The notes under the pieces: model-generated
Database searches by the model: none
What the model saw: only the letters and a program-made list of their open reading frames with translations
What the model was told of the DNA's origin: nothing
Shown: positions 6,528 to 12,924 of the stretch, one piece after another
Layout: every line of letters starts with the position of its first letter
Position numbering within the stretch: the first letter of the stretch is position 1
Made by a program: the position numbers and the translations under genes
From: Prevotella sp.
Lineage (GTDB): Bacteria; Bacteroidota; Bacteroidia; Bacteroidales; Bacteroidaceae
Assembly: GCA_022511055.1 (NCBI GenBank)
Contig: JAFLSH010000018.1
Span: forward strand, 1-12,924
Direction of reading: 5' to 3'
DNA: 12,924 nt

Positions 6528-7565
6528 ATGCTGACGAAACAAGAATGTCAGGCCATGCGTGGATTGGCCATTATAGGCATCATGCTGCACAACTATTGCC
6601 ACTGGTTGGCAGGTATTACGCAAGAGAACGAATACATCTGGCGACAGGCCAACAACGAGCGGCTTATGCAGGCGCTCAGTCAGCCTGATGCTATGCTGCC
6701 AATCCATCTCTTCTCGTATTTTGGCCATTACGGTGTGCCGGTATTCCTGTTGCTAAGTGGCTTTGGGCTGGTGATGAAGCATGAACATGGTAACACTATG
6801 GTCAGCCCGTGGCGGTTTCTGCGCTATAATTACCTGAAGCTACTGCGTATCATGATTGTGGGCTTTGTGGGCTTTGTCATGGTCGATGCGGCAACACGCG
6901 GAGCCCACCGCTATGGGGCTGCTGACATTGTGGCCATGCTGACCATGACCTCAAACTTTCTGGAAAACCCATCTGAGGTTATCTGGCCCGGCCCTTACTG
7001 GTATTTCGGCCTGACCTTGCAGCTGTATATGGTCTATCGGCTCGTTTTCTACCGTTGGCGGCACTGGGGTGTGGTTGCGGGAATTGTAGCGCTGTGCTGG
7101 CTGTTGCAGGTGATGTGTCAAGGCGATGACACGTTATTGAAATGGTTGCGCTATAACTGCATTGGCGGCATGATGCCCTTTGCCATGGGCGTGTTGGCAG
7201 GGCGATACCTGAAAGAGTTCACGCTGCGGCCGGCACAGTGGGCAGTTGTGCTGGTGGTGTCGTGCGCGCTGGGTGCCGTTTCCTGTCTGACTTTCCAGAC
7301 TTGGCTTTGGACACCGGCCGCAGTGGCCGTGGCAGCGATAGCTGCCGCCAAACTGCTACCAAAAGCCGCACTGAAGTATTGCGTGTGGGTCGGCGGGCTT
7401 TCCGCAGCCATCTTTGTCTGCCACCCGATGGTGCGTAAGCTGTTTGTGTTCTCATACGGCAAGCACGAAGTCTATGCCGGCCTGCTGCTCTATGTGGTTT
7501 GCACGGTTGGCGTGGCGTGGCTTTTCCAGAAAATCATCAGCCGGATACCTAAACCCCAACCCTAA
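6528..7565 (+). CDS. Acyltransferase-3 family membrane protein
   Basis: This 345-residue protein has about ten hydrophobic segments and the layout of the acyltransferase-3 (OafA/WecH/NodX-like) family, which O-acylates sugars, often with acetyl groups. The family's Arg...His pair is seen as QAMRGLAIIGIMLHNYCHW (Arg11, His21), followed by GHYGVPVFLLLSGFGLVM (residues 66-83), the GPYWYFGLTLQLYMVY segment and a C-terminal FVCHPMVRKLF. Length is normal for a stand-alone membrane domain; no SGNH domain is attached. It begins two bases after the stop of the phosphoethanolamine transferase, so the two are surely co-transcribed and may act on the same glycan or lipid. The acyl donor and the acceptor cannot be read from sequence. 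Confidence 0.85.
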   Translation: MLTKQECQAMRGLAIIGIMLHNYCHWLAGITQENEYIWRQANNERLMQALSQPDAMLPIHLFSYFGHYGVPVFLLLSGFGLVMKHEHGNTMVSPWRFLRYNYLKLLRIMIVGFVGFVMVDAATRGAHRYGAADIVAMLTMTSNFLENPSEVIWPGPYWYFGLTLQLYMVYRLVFYRWRHWGVVAGIVALCWLLQVMCQGDDTLLKWLRYNCIGGMMPFAMGVLAGRYLKEFTLRPAQWAVVLVVSCALGAVSCLTFQTWLWTPAAVAVAAIAAAKLLPKAALKYCVWVGGLSAAIFVCHPMVRKLFVFSYGKHEVYAGLLLYVVCTVGVAWLFQKIISRIPKPQP

Positions 7566-7586
7566 CCATGCCCATTATAGACTAAT

Positions 7587-8171
7587 ATGAAAGTATATGC
7601 TTTTGACTTCGATGGAACGCTGACAACTGGCGACACGCTGTTGGCTTTCATTAAATACGCAAAAGGCAACGCCGCATTTCTGTGGGGTTTCCTACTGCAT
7701 CTGCCCCTATTGGTGCTTATGAAGCTGCGACTTTATCCCAATTGGAAGTGCAAACAGCGTGTTTTCGCCCATTTCTTCAAGGGCATGAGCCTGAGCGCCT
7801 TCGACCGGCTCTGCCAGCAGTTTGCGTTGGAGCGCAGAGACCTGTTGCGGCCTGCCGGCACTGACTGCATCAAGGCGGCTCTGGCCGAAGGCAGTCAGGT
7901 GGTTGTGGTCAGCGCCAGCATTGACAACTGGGTAAGACCGTTTTTCGACCTGCCAGTCACGGTGGCCGGCACTCAGGTTGAGGTTGTCGATGGCCTGCTG
8001 ACAGGCCGCTTTGCCAGCAAGAACTGCTACGGCCAGGAGAAGGTGAGGCGGCTGACCGACTTGCTGCCCCGCCGCAATGACTATACGTTGATAGCCTTCG
8101 GCGACAGCCGCGGCGACCGTGAGCTGTTGGCCTTTGCCGATGAATCGCACTATAAACCATTCCGTTCATGA
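7587..8171 (+). CDS. HAD-superfamily subfamily IB phosphatase
   Basis: This 194-residue protein carries all four HAD motifs: DFDGTLT with Asp7 (nucleophile) and Asp9 (acid/base), Ser109 in VVVVSASIDNW, Lys152 in GQEKV, and Asp173/Asp177 in GDSRGDREL. The helical cap between motifs I and II contains a hydrophobic patch (FLWGFLLHLPLLVLMKLRL, about residues 31-49), typical of subfamily IB enzymes related to SerB and CicA and suggestive of a membrane-associated or lipid-like phosphate substrate. It could be a phosphoserine-type, phospholipid or polyprenyl-phosphate-linked phosphatase; sequence alone does not decide. Its stop overlaps the next start in an ATGA junction (8168-8171), coupling it to the first of the tandem membrane proteins. 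Its N-terminus follows the acyltransferase by 21 bases. Confidence 0.9.
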   Translation: MKVYAFDFDGTLTTGDTLLAFIKYAKGNAAFLWGFLLHLPLLVLMKLRLYPNWKCKQRVFAHFFKGMSLSAFDRLCQQFALERRDLLRPAGTDCIKAALAEGSQVVVVSASIDNWVRPFFDLPVTVAGTQVEVVDGLLTGRFASKNCYGQEKVRRLTDLLPRRNDYTLIAFGDSRGDRELLAFADESHYKPFRS

Positions 8172-9541
8172 GCCTATCGCTGTTCCATATCAGACGTGAA
8201 GAAAGGGTGCCCGCGGTCATTGCCACGCTGTGGCTGGCGGTGATGAACAGCCTGATGATTAGCAAGTTCTGGACTGCACTCACCACCCACCCCGAGGGAT
8301 TGCAGCATGCGCTGCGCACCTACTACCACGTTTCGGGCTTTGACAGCTATACCTATCTGCTGCTGACAGACTGGGATATGTACTATGACGTGGTCAGGCA
8401 CCCGTTGCTGCCTTATCTGCTCTATCCCGCCTACCTGATAAACCAGTTGCTTACTGCTATTACGGGGCAGAACATGGCCCTGCCGCTTGTTGCCGTTGGG
8501 CTGACCTTCTGCGGACTGTGTTCGTTTATCCTACTTTTCCGTATCATGCGCGAAGTTATCGGTATCAGGCGGGGCGATGCCGCCCTGTTGTCAGCCCTGT
8601 TCTTCGCCATGGCCTATATCCTGATGGCATTTGTTGTTCCTGACCATTTTGCCCTGTCGCTCACGCTGCTGCTACTGACCTTCTACATTACGGGGCGGCA
8701 AATGCGGGCCGGGCGGCTTCCGGGCGCATGGCAGACGGCCGTGCTGTTCATTGTCACGGCAGGCACCACGCTCACCAATGGCGCAAAGGTGTTTTTGGCG
8801 ACCCTGTTTGCACGGAAGGCAAAGTTCTTCAGGTGGCGCTTTCTGTTGGCTGGCGTGGTCATTCCGGCCGCACTGGTGACGGGGTGCTGCTGGCTGGAGT
8901 ACAGGGCGTATGTGTTGCCCAAGGAGCAGGCCGAACAGCAGCAATGGAAGAAACACCGAAAGGAGATGATGGCTCAGGCCAGGAAGAATCACCAGAAATA
9001 CAAGAACGCGCCATGGGTTATTCACAAGGGAAAGGCGCTCGGCCAGGATAATCTGCTGAAATGGACTGACATAAGCACTCCGAGGTGGGCCTCTGTAGTC
9101 GAGAATCTGTGGGGCGAGAGCTTCCAGTTTCATCAGACCCACATGCTGGAAGACGTACTCGTCTTTTACCGGCCGGTGCTGCTCCGCTACAGCCACTGGT
9201 GGAACTACGCCGCCGAGGCGCTGTTGGCACTGCTGTTCTTAGCCGGTATCTGGGCAGGGCGCCGCAGCCGTTTCCTGTGGGCATTGGTCGGCTGCACCGC
9301 CATAGACATGGTGATGCACATCGGCTTGGGCTTTGCCATCAACGAGGTCTATATCATGACTGCGCACTGGGCGTATGTCATTCCCATTGCCATGGCGTTC
9401 CTTCTGGTGAGAGACGGCCGCGGCCGCCGTGTGTGCCGTGTGCTGATTGGCCTGCTCGCCGTCTATTTGGCAGTCTACAACACATGGTTGTTTATTGACT
9501 GGACCCAGCAGCCCATAATGCTTCCACCCTTTCTGTTTTAA
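8168..9541 (+). CDS. Polytopic membrane protein A (DUF6080-like, possible GT-C glycosyltransferase)
   Basis: This 457-residue protein has about ten or eleven hydrophobic segments. It begins with a basic RREERVP motif (9-14), then a transmembrane helix and a loop with SGFD (56-59) and YDVVRHPLL (73-81). Further marks are LFRIMREVIG, VPDHF (157-161), TAGTTLTNGAKVF, a Lys/Gln-rich hydrophilic loop, LLKWTDISTPRW, VENLWGESFQFHQ and INEVYIM. I associate this pattern with Bacteroidales DUF6080 proteins, but the name is from memory. Acidic residues in the first extracytoplasmic loop plus many helices recall GT-C glycosyltransferases that use polyprenyl-phosphate sugars; that is inference. Its start overlaps the HAD phosphatase stop and its paralogue begins five bases after its stop. 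Confidence 0.85.
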   Translation: MSLSLFHIRREERVPAVIATLWLAVMNSLMISKFWTALTTHPEGLQHALRTYYHVSGFDSYTYLLLTDWDMYYDVVRHPLLPYLLYPAYLINQLLTAITGQNMALPLVAVGLTFCGLCSFILLFRIMREVIGIRRGDAALLSALFFAMAYILMAFVVPDHFALSLTLLLLTFYITGRQMRAGRLPGAWQTAVLFIVTAGTTLTNGAKVFLATLFARKAKFFRWRFLLAGVVIPAALVTGCCWLEYRAYVLPKEQAEQQQWKKHRKEMMAQARKNHQKYKNAPWVIHKGKALGQDNLLKWTDISTPRWASVVENLWGESFQFHQTHMLEDVLVFYRPVLLRYSHWWNYAAEALLALLFLAGIWAGRRSRFLWALVGCTAIDMVMHIGLGFAINEVYIMTAHWAYVIPIAMAFLLVRDGRGRRVCRVLIGLLAVYLAVYNTWLFIDWTQQPIMLPPFLF

Positions 9542-9546
9542 CGAGT

Positions 9547-10986
9547 ATGAAAGAGCTGAAAAGACTATTGCGGATGTTCTGCCCGAGACGCGAGGAGCGA
9601 CTGCCCTCTGCGGTGCTGCTCGTTTGGCTGCTCGCGCTCCACTATTGTTGTATCAGGGGCTATTGGCCGGCTTTCAGTCTTGAATCGCTCAGTGATGCCG
9701 GTGTCTTCTATCGCGATTTCCACATCTCCGGCTTCGACCCCATCAGCTATGGCGTAGCCACCAAGTGGTATCCCACCTACGATGTCTACCGCCACCCCCT
9801 GTTGGCCTTTTTCGTCTATCCGCTATACCTTGTCAACCACTTTCTGCTCTGGCTCACGGGGCGCAACCTGGTGCAACTGGTCTTTGCCCTTCCGTTGCTG
9901 CTATGTGCCTACTATACATACATTTTCCTCTACCGTATCATGCGCGAGCTGATAGGGCTCCGGCGCACTGATGCCACCCTGCTCGCCTTGTTGCATTTTA
10001 CCTTGGCCTATGTGATGGTAAGCCTGATAGTGCCCGACCACTTTGCCCCTTCCATGTGCCTGCTCGTGTGGGCTATCTACCTTTCTGGCAGATACATGCA
10101 GGCGGGGCGGCGGATGACTGTCTTGCAGACGGTAGTGCTGTTCACCATTACCGCCGGCATTACGCTGAGCAACGGCATTAAGATTTTCATCGACACACTT
10201 TTCACCAACAAGTGGCGCTTCTTCAGCCTACGATTCATACTGCCTGCCGTTATCGTGCCATCTGCCCTGATGTGGGGCATTGCCTGCTGGGAATACCAGC
10301 ACTACACGAAGCCGAAGGAAGAACTCCGCCAGGCTGCACAGCGAAAGGCGGCAAAGGCTGCCCGGCAGAAAGCCTTTCAGGCGTTCCGTGACACAACACA
10401 GCTGACCGATACCGCCGAAATAAAAAAGACTTTCAGCAAATCGTACCAGCTGCTTCAGCGACAGGAGGCACGGAAGCGCTGGCAGAGCCTGCACCGCGGC
10501 GAAGCTATCAAGGGCAAGAGCAAGTTTCTGCGGTGGACCGACATCACCACGCCCCGTTGGCCGAGCCTTGTCGAGAACGTGTGCGGCGAGTCTGTTCAGC
10601 TGCACCGCGACAACCTGTTAGGCGACACCCAGAACGGCCGCCCCATCATTGTAACCTACCGATGGTGGGGAAACTATGCCATTGAAATCCTGATACTGAT
10701 GCTTTGCGTTGCCGGTGTTTGCTGCGGTGTGCGCAGCCGCCTGCTCTGGATGGTCTTGGCGGGATTTGCCTTCGACATGGCACTCCACCTGGGGCTTGGC
10801 TTCGGGCTGAACGAGGTCTATATCATGAGTCCGCACTGGCTTTTCGTGGTGCCGCTGACCGTGGCGTTCCTTGTCAGACGGCTGCCCATGCGATGGTTGC
10901 TGCCCATGCGCGCCCTGCTGGTCTTGACGGCCCTTTGGCTGTTGGTCTGGAACGGTAGTCTGCTCATTGGCTACCTTTGTGCCTGA
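9547..10986 (+). CDS. Polytopic membrane protein B, tandem paralogue of A
   Basis: This 479-residue membrane protein is collinear with its upstream neighbour. Shared landmarks are RREERLP (14-20), SGFD (61-64), YDVYRHPLL (78-86), LYRIMRELIGLRRTDA, VPDHFAPS (162-169), TAGITLSNGIKIF, KFLRWTDITTPRWPSLVENV, CGESVQLHRDNLLGD and LNEVYIMSPHW. Between the PKE and WTDI landmarks it is 26 residues longer (78 against 52), with an Ala/Lys/Arg/Gln-rich helical stretch. It arose by tandem duplication followed by divergence, and both copies are intact. As for copy A, a GT-C-like sugar transferase is the most tempting role but unproven; a flippase or polymerase-like function is also possible. It ends the operon: its last 23 bases overlap the end of the convergent glycosyltransferase gene. 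Confidence 0.85.
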   Translation: MKELKRLLRMFCPRREERLPSAVLLVWLLALHYCCIRGYWPAFSLESLSDAGVFYRDFHISGFDPISYGVATKWYPTYDVYRHPLLAFFVYPLYLVNHFLLWLTGRNLVQLVFALPLLLCAYYTYIFLYRIMRELIGLRRTDATLLALLHFTLAYVMVSLIVPDHFAPSMCLLVWAIYLSGRYMQAGRRMTVLQTVVLFTITAGITLSNGIKIFIDTLFTNKWRFFSLRFILPAVIVPSALMWGIACWEYQHYTKPKEELRQAAQRKAAKAARQKAFQAFRDTTQLTDTAEIKKTFSKSYQLLQRQEARKRWQSLHRGEAIKGKSKFLRWTDITTPRWPSLVENVCGESVQLHRDNLLGDTQNGRPIIVTYRWWGNYAIEILILMLCVAGVCCGVRSRLLWMVLAGFAFDMALHLGLGFGLNEVYIMSPHWLFVVPLTVAFLVRRLPMRWLLPMRALLVLTALWLLVWNGSLLIGYLCA

Positions 10987-11881
10987 GCAGCCACTTGTAG
11001 AGATGAATCGGATAGTAGCTCAGCCGCGGCGGCAAGAGTATGGCCATACGGTCCATGAAGGGGATGCTACTGTCGAGCTGCCTGCGCAGGGGGCGATAGT
11101 AGGCATTCAGTACATGGAACTGCCGGCGGTCGATGAATTTTTCGTAGACTTTCAGCTGATGGCGCACGAAGTCTGCGCGGTAAGTGTTCCACTGGGGCTG
11201 TAGTGTCTGCCGCAGCTCTTCATCATAGATGCGAATCATCTGTAAGTCTTCCACCCGGTCGTTGGGCATATCATCATAGTGCAGATAGACCGTATCGGGG
11301 ATGAAGAACACGCGGGGCGACTTCATCAGGCACTTTATCTGCATCAGGCTGTCTTCACGCTCCACGATTTCACGCGGTGCGCCGAGGCAGCCCTTCAGCA
11401 GTTCGCGCTTGAAAATGATGCCCCACAACACGCAGAACGAGTTTTTCACGGCCAGCAGGTTGCGCACCAGCGGCTCGCACGGCTGAACACCGCGCAGCCC
11501 TGAGTCGTAATGATGGCCATGCTGGTTGACATAGGTGCCAATGACCTCATCTGCCCCGCTCTGCGTGATGGCGCGGTGCATAGTCCGCAGCGAATGGGGT
11601 GTCAGCAAGTCATCAGCATCGACAAACATGATGTATCTGCCGACAGCCTGCTCTGTGCCGATGCGCCGTGCGGCGGTTACCCCGCCGTTCTCGACATGAA
11701 TTACCCGCAGACGCTGTTCTCTGGCCGCCACGCTATCGCAGACTTGGCCCGAGCCATCGGTTGAGCCATCATCTACGGCCACCACCTCAAACGAGTCGAA
11801 GTCTTGGCTGAAGATGCTGTCGAAGCACTTCTCCAAGTATGTTTCTTTGTTATAGACTGGTATGATGATTGATATTTCCAT
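10964..11881 (-). CDS. Family 2 glycosyltransferase
   Basis: This 305-residue protein has a GT-A fold. It opens MEISIIIPVYNKETYLEKC, then VVAVDDGSTDGS (Asp37-Asp38), an NGGVTAARRIG substrate-loop motif and the metal-binding DxD as VDADD (Asp88, Asp90). The C-terminal half has EREDSLMQIKCLM, matching the acidic ED motif around the catalytic base of bactoprenyl-linked or capsule/LPS GT2 enzymes, and no clear transmembrane span. It likely transfers a sugar from an NDP-sugar to a glycan on the cytoplasmic face of the membrane. The ATG at 11879-11881 is 15 bases after the upstream gene's stop on the same strand, so the two are co-transcribed from outside the window. Its 3' end overlaps the operon on the opposite strand by 23 bases. 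Sugar specificity cannot be read. Confidence 0.92.
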   Translation of the reverse strand: MEISIIIPVYNKETYLEKCFDSIFSQDFDSFEVVAVDDGSTDGSGQVCDSVAAREQRLRVIHVENGGVTAARRIGTEQAVGRYIMFVDADDLLTPHSLRTMHRAITQSGADEVIGTYVNQHGHHYDSGLRGVQPCEPLVRNLLAVKNSFCVLWGIIFKRELLKGCLGAPREIVEREDSLMQIKCLMKSPRVFFIPDTVYLHYDDMPNDRVEDLQMIRIYDEELRQTLQPQWNTYRADFVRHQLKVYEKFIDRRQFHVLNAYYRPLRRQLDSSIPFMDRMAILLPPRLSYYPIHLYKWLLRHKGSQ

Positions 11882-11896
11882 GGGTAGTCTCCGTTT

Positions 11897-12922
11897 TTAC
11901 TGGTAGTTCCAGCGCCCCGCCATCTTGCGTAGGCGGAATTTGACCGCACTGGCTATCTGGCCAAAGTTGCCGTAGCGCAGGTTTCGCAGCAGTTCCTCTA
12001 TGCTGCGCCCTGCCTTTATCCACGGATGACCCCATGCCATGATGCGGCTGACGCGCTGCTTGTACTCCACGTTCTCTATGACGTATGCCGGATGCCTGAG
12101 CGGGAACGCCAGGTCATGGCTGGGCATGGTCAGCAGCCGTTGCATGCGCCGGGGGAGCGTGCGCAGTTCTGAGCGGAAGTGAGCCGACTCGGCAGAGACG
12201 GCCGAGTTGTGAATCATGTTGCGCGTTGGCACAATGGCCAACCCGGAGTTCAGCATGTTGTACGACCAGAAGGTCGTTTCGTAGATGCCCCCCCCGGCGG
12301 CATGGTGCTTCCGTATCTTGCGGAGCATCTCCCGGCGGTCGCCATGCGCCTTGACAAGCGCCTCTAACTGATGCATGTTGAACGCATCTTCAACCACGGT
12401 GTTCTTCTCATCCCACTGGCTGACCACCCTGCGCCACGAGGCCCACCCCCAGATGGAGAAGACCGTGGTAAAGAGATAGTCATAGGGCACGCCCGTGGTT
12501 ATCTCTTCATGGTTAAACCCTGCAATCATGGTGACCCGCTGGTCATGCTCGTAGCGGTCGAGCATCTCCCGGCAGAAAGGTATGAACGAAGCCGACGGGG
12601 TGGAGTCATCTTCAATGACGATGCACTTGTCGGCCAGCGAGAAAGCCCACTGCTGTGCCTTGAGGTTTGAGGCCCATGCGCCGGAGTTCTCGCTGTGGTA
12701 GTTGCGCTCCACCCGGCACTCCCAGTCTATCTGGTCATCAGCCACGATGCGCCTGGCCGCTTCCAGCTTGCGGGCATCTTCTTCATGGCGCGGCCCATCT
12801 TGGTAGAGGAAGAGCTGGGCGGGCCGGGCCTGCCTGATGACGTTGAAGGTCTGGCGCAGTGTCTCTGTACGGGTGAAGAGAATCAGCAGCACAGCCACCT
12901 GGTTTTCTGCGGGATGTTTCAT
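11897..12922 (-). CDS. GT-A-fold glycosyltransferase-like protein (HlpA-like)
   Basis: This 341-residue protein begins MKHPAENQVAVLLILFTRT, followed by the nucleotide-sugar transferase features LFLYQDGPR (35-44), HSENSGAWASNLKAQQWAF and IVIEDDSTPSASFIPF (101-116), with Glu104-Asp105-Asp106 as the likely metal-binding acidic cluster. A SIWGWASWRR motif (155-164) is typical of the group often annotated 'hemolytic protein HlpA-like', which appear to be glycosyltransferases in surface-polysaccharide loci; the hemolysin name is historical. The start codon is two bases from the window edge, so an upstream extension cannot be excluded, although the family N-terminus fits. A C8 run (12288-12295; G8 in the coding strand) encodes part of HHAAGGGIYETTFW. 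Cytoplasmic, with a basic amphipathic C-terminus that could touch the membrane. Confidence 0.85.
   Translation of the reverse strand: MKHPAENQVAVLLILFTRTETLRQTFNVIRQARPAQLFLYQDGPRHEEDARKLEAARRIVADDQIDWECRVERNYHSENSGAWASNLKAQQWAFSLADKCIVIEDDSTPSASFIPFCREMLDRYEHDQRVTMIAGFNHEEITTGVPYDYLFTTVFSIWGWASWRRVVSQWDEKNTVVEDAFNMHQLEALVKAHGDRREMLRKIRKHHAAGGGIYETTFWSYNMLNSGLAIVPTRNMIHNSAVSAESAHFRSELRTLPRRMQRLLTMPSHDLAFPLRHPAYVIENVEYKQRVSRIMAWGHPWIKAGRSIEELLRNLRYGNFGQIASAVKFRLRKMAGRWNYQ
12288..12295. repeat. C8 homopolymer tract inside the HlpA-like gene
   Basis: Eight consecutive C (eight G on the coding strand) occur in the codons for the AAGGGI stretch. The frame is intact in this copy. Mononucleotide G/C tracts of this length are the type that can slip and switch genes on and off, though eight is near the lower limit. 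Confidence 0.6.
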
Positions 12923-12924
12923 GG

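Noticed and set aside
10228..10605. Minus-strand open frame opposite membrane protein B
   Set aside because: No ribosome-binding context or family resemblance; the + strand frame shares motifs with its paralogue throughout this interval.
1..12924. CRISPR arrays, tRNA/rRNA genes, transposases, integrases or toxin-antitoxin pairs
   Set aside because: None seen: no regularly spaced direct repeats, no tRNA-like cloverleaf, and no mobile-element proteins among the supported genes.

Overview
The window looks like chromosomal DNA of a Bacteroidales bacterium, most likely Prevotella-like. The evidence is promoters of the Bacteroidetes type (TTG-like -33 box plus TAnnTTTG -7 box), the yicC-gmk-nadD gene order, a lipoprotein with a Bacteroidetes surface-export-like signal, and tandem polytopic membrane proteins of a kind I associate with this order. 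Coding DNA is fairly GC-rich except for a visibly AT-richer stretch at about 140-730. The genus is a guess; no rRNA or tRNA is present to anchor it.

Layout. Bases 1-72 are the last codons of a + strand gene entering from the left. A bidirectional hairpin terminator (174-191) separates it from a small convergent minus-strand gene (193-480) with its own promoter. Base 481 to 750 is intergenic and AT-rich and ends in the promoter of a MATE-family exporter (751-2061). A second promoter with nearly the same boxes and spacing (2091-2122) starts a run of nine + strand genes: a putative surface lipoprotein, yicC, gmk, nadD, an EptA-like phosphoethanolamine transferase, an acyltransferase-3 membrane protein, a HAD-IB phosphatase and two paralogous polytopic membrane proteins (DUF6080-like). 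Gaps are 0-30 bases and two junctions overlap, so this is probably one operon ending at 10986. Two glycosyltransferase-type genes lie on the minus strand (10964-11881 and 11897-12922) and converge on the operon; their coding ends overlap it by 23 bases.

How it fits together. The first half of the operon is housekeeping (RNA turnover, GMP to GDP, NAD synthesis). The second half is envelope chemistry: a sulfatase-fold transferase that would put phosphoethanolamine on a lipid or glycan, an O-acyltransferase, a small phosphatase, and two membrane proteins that may be GT-C-like glycosyltransferases. With the two GT-A enzymes on the other strand, the right two thirds of the window reads as a cell-surface glycan or lipid A decoration locus. 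The least explained part is the phosphatase plus tandem membrane-protein pair (7587-10986).
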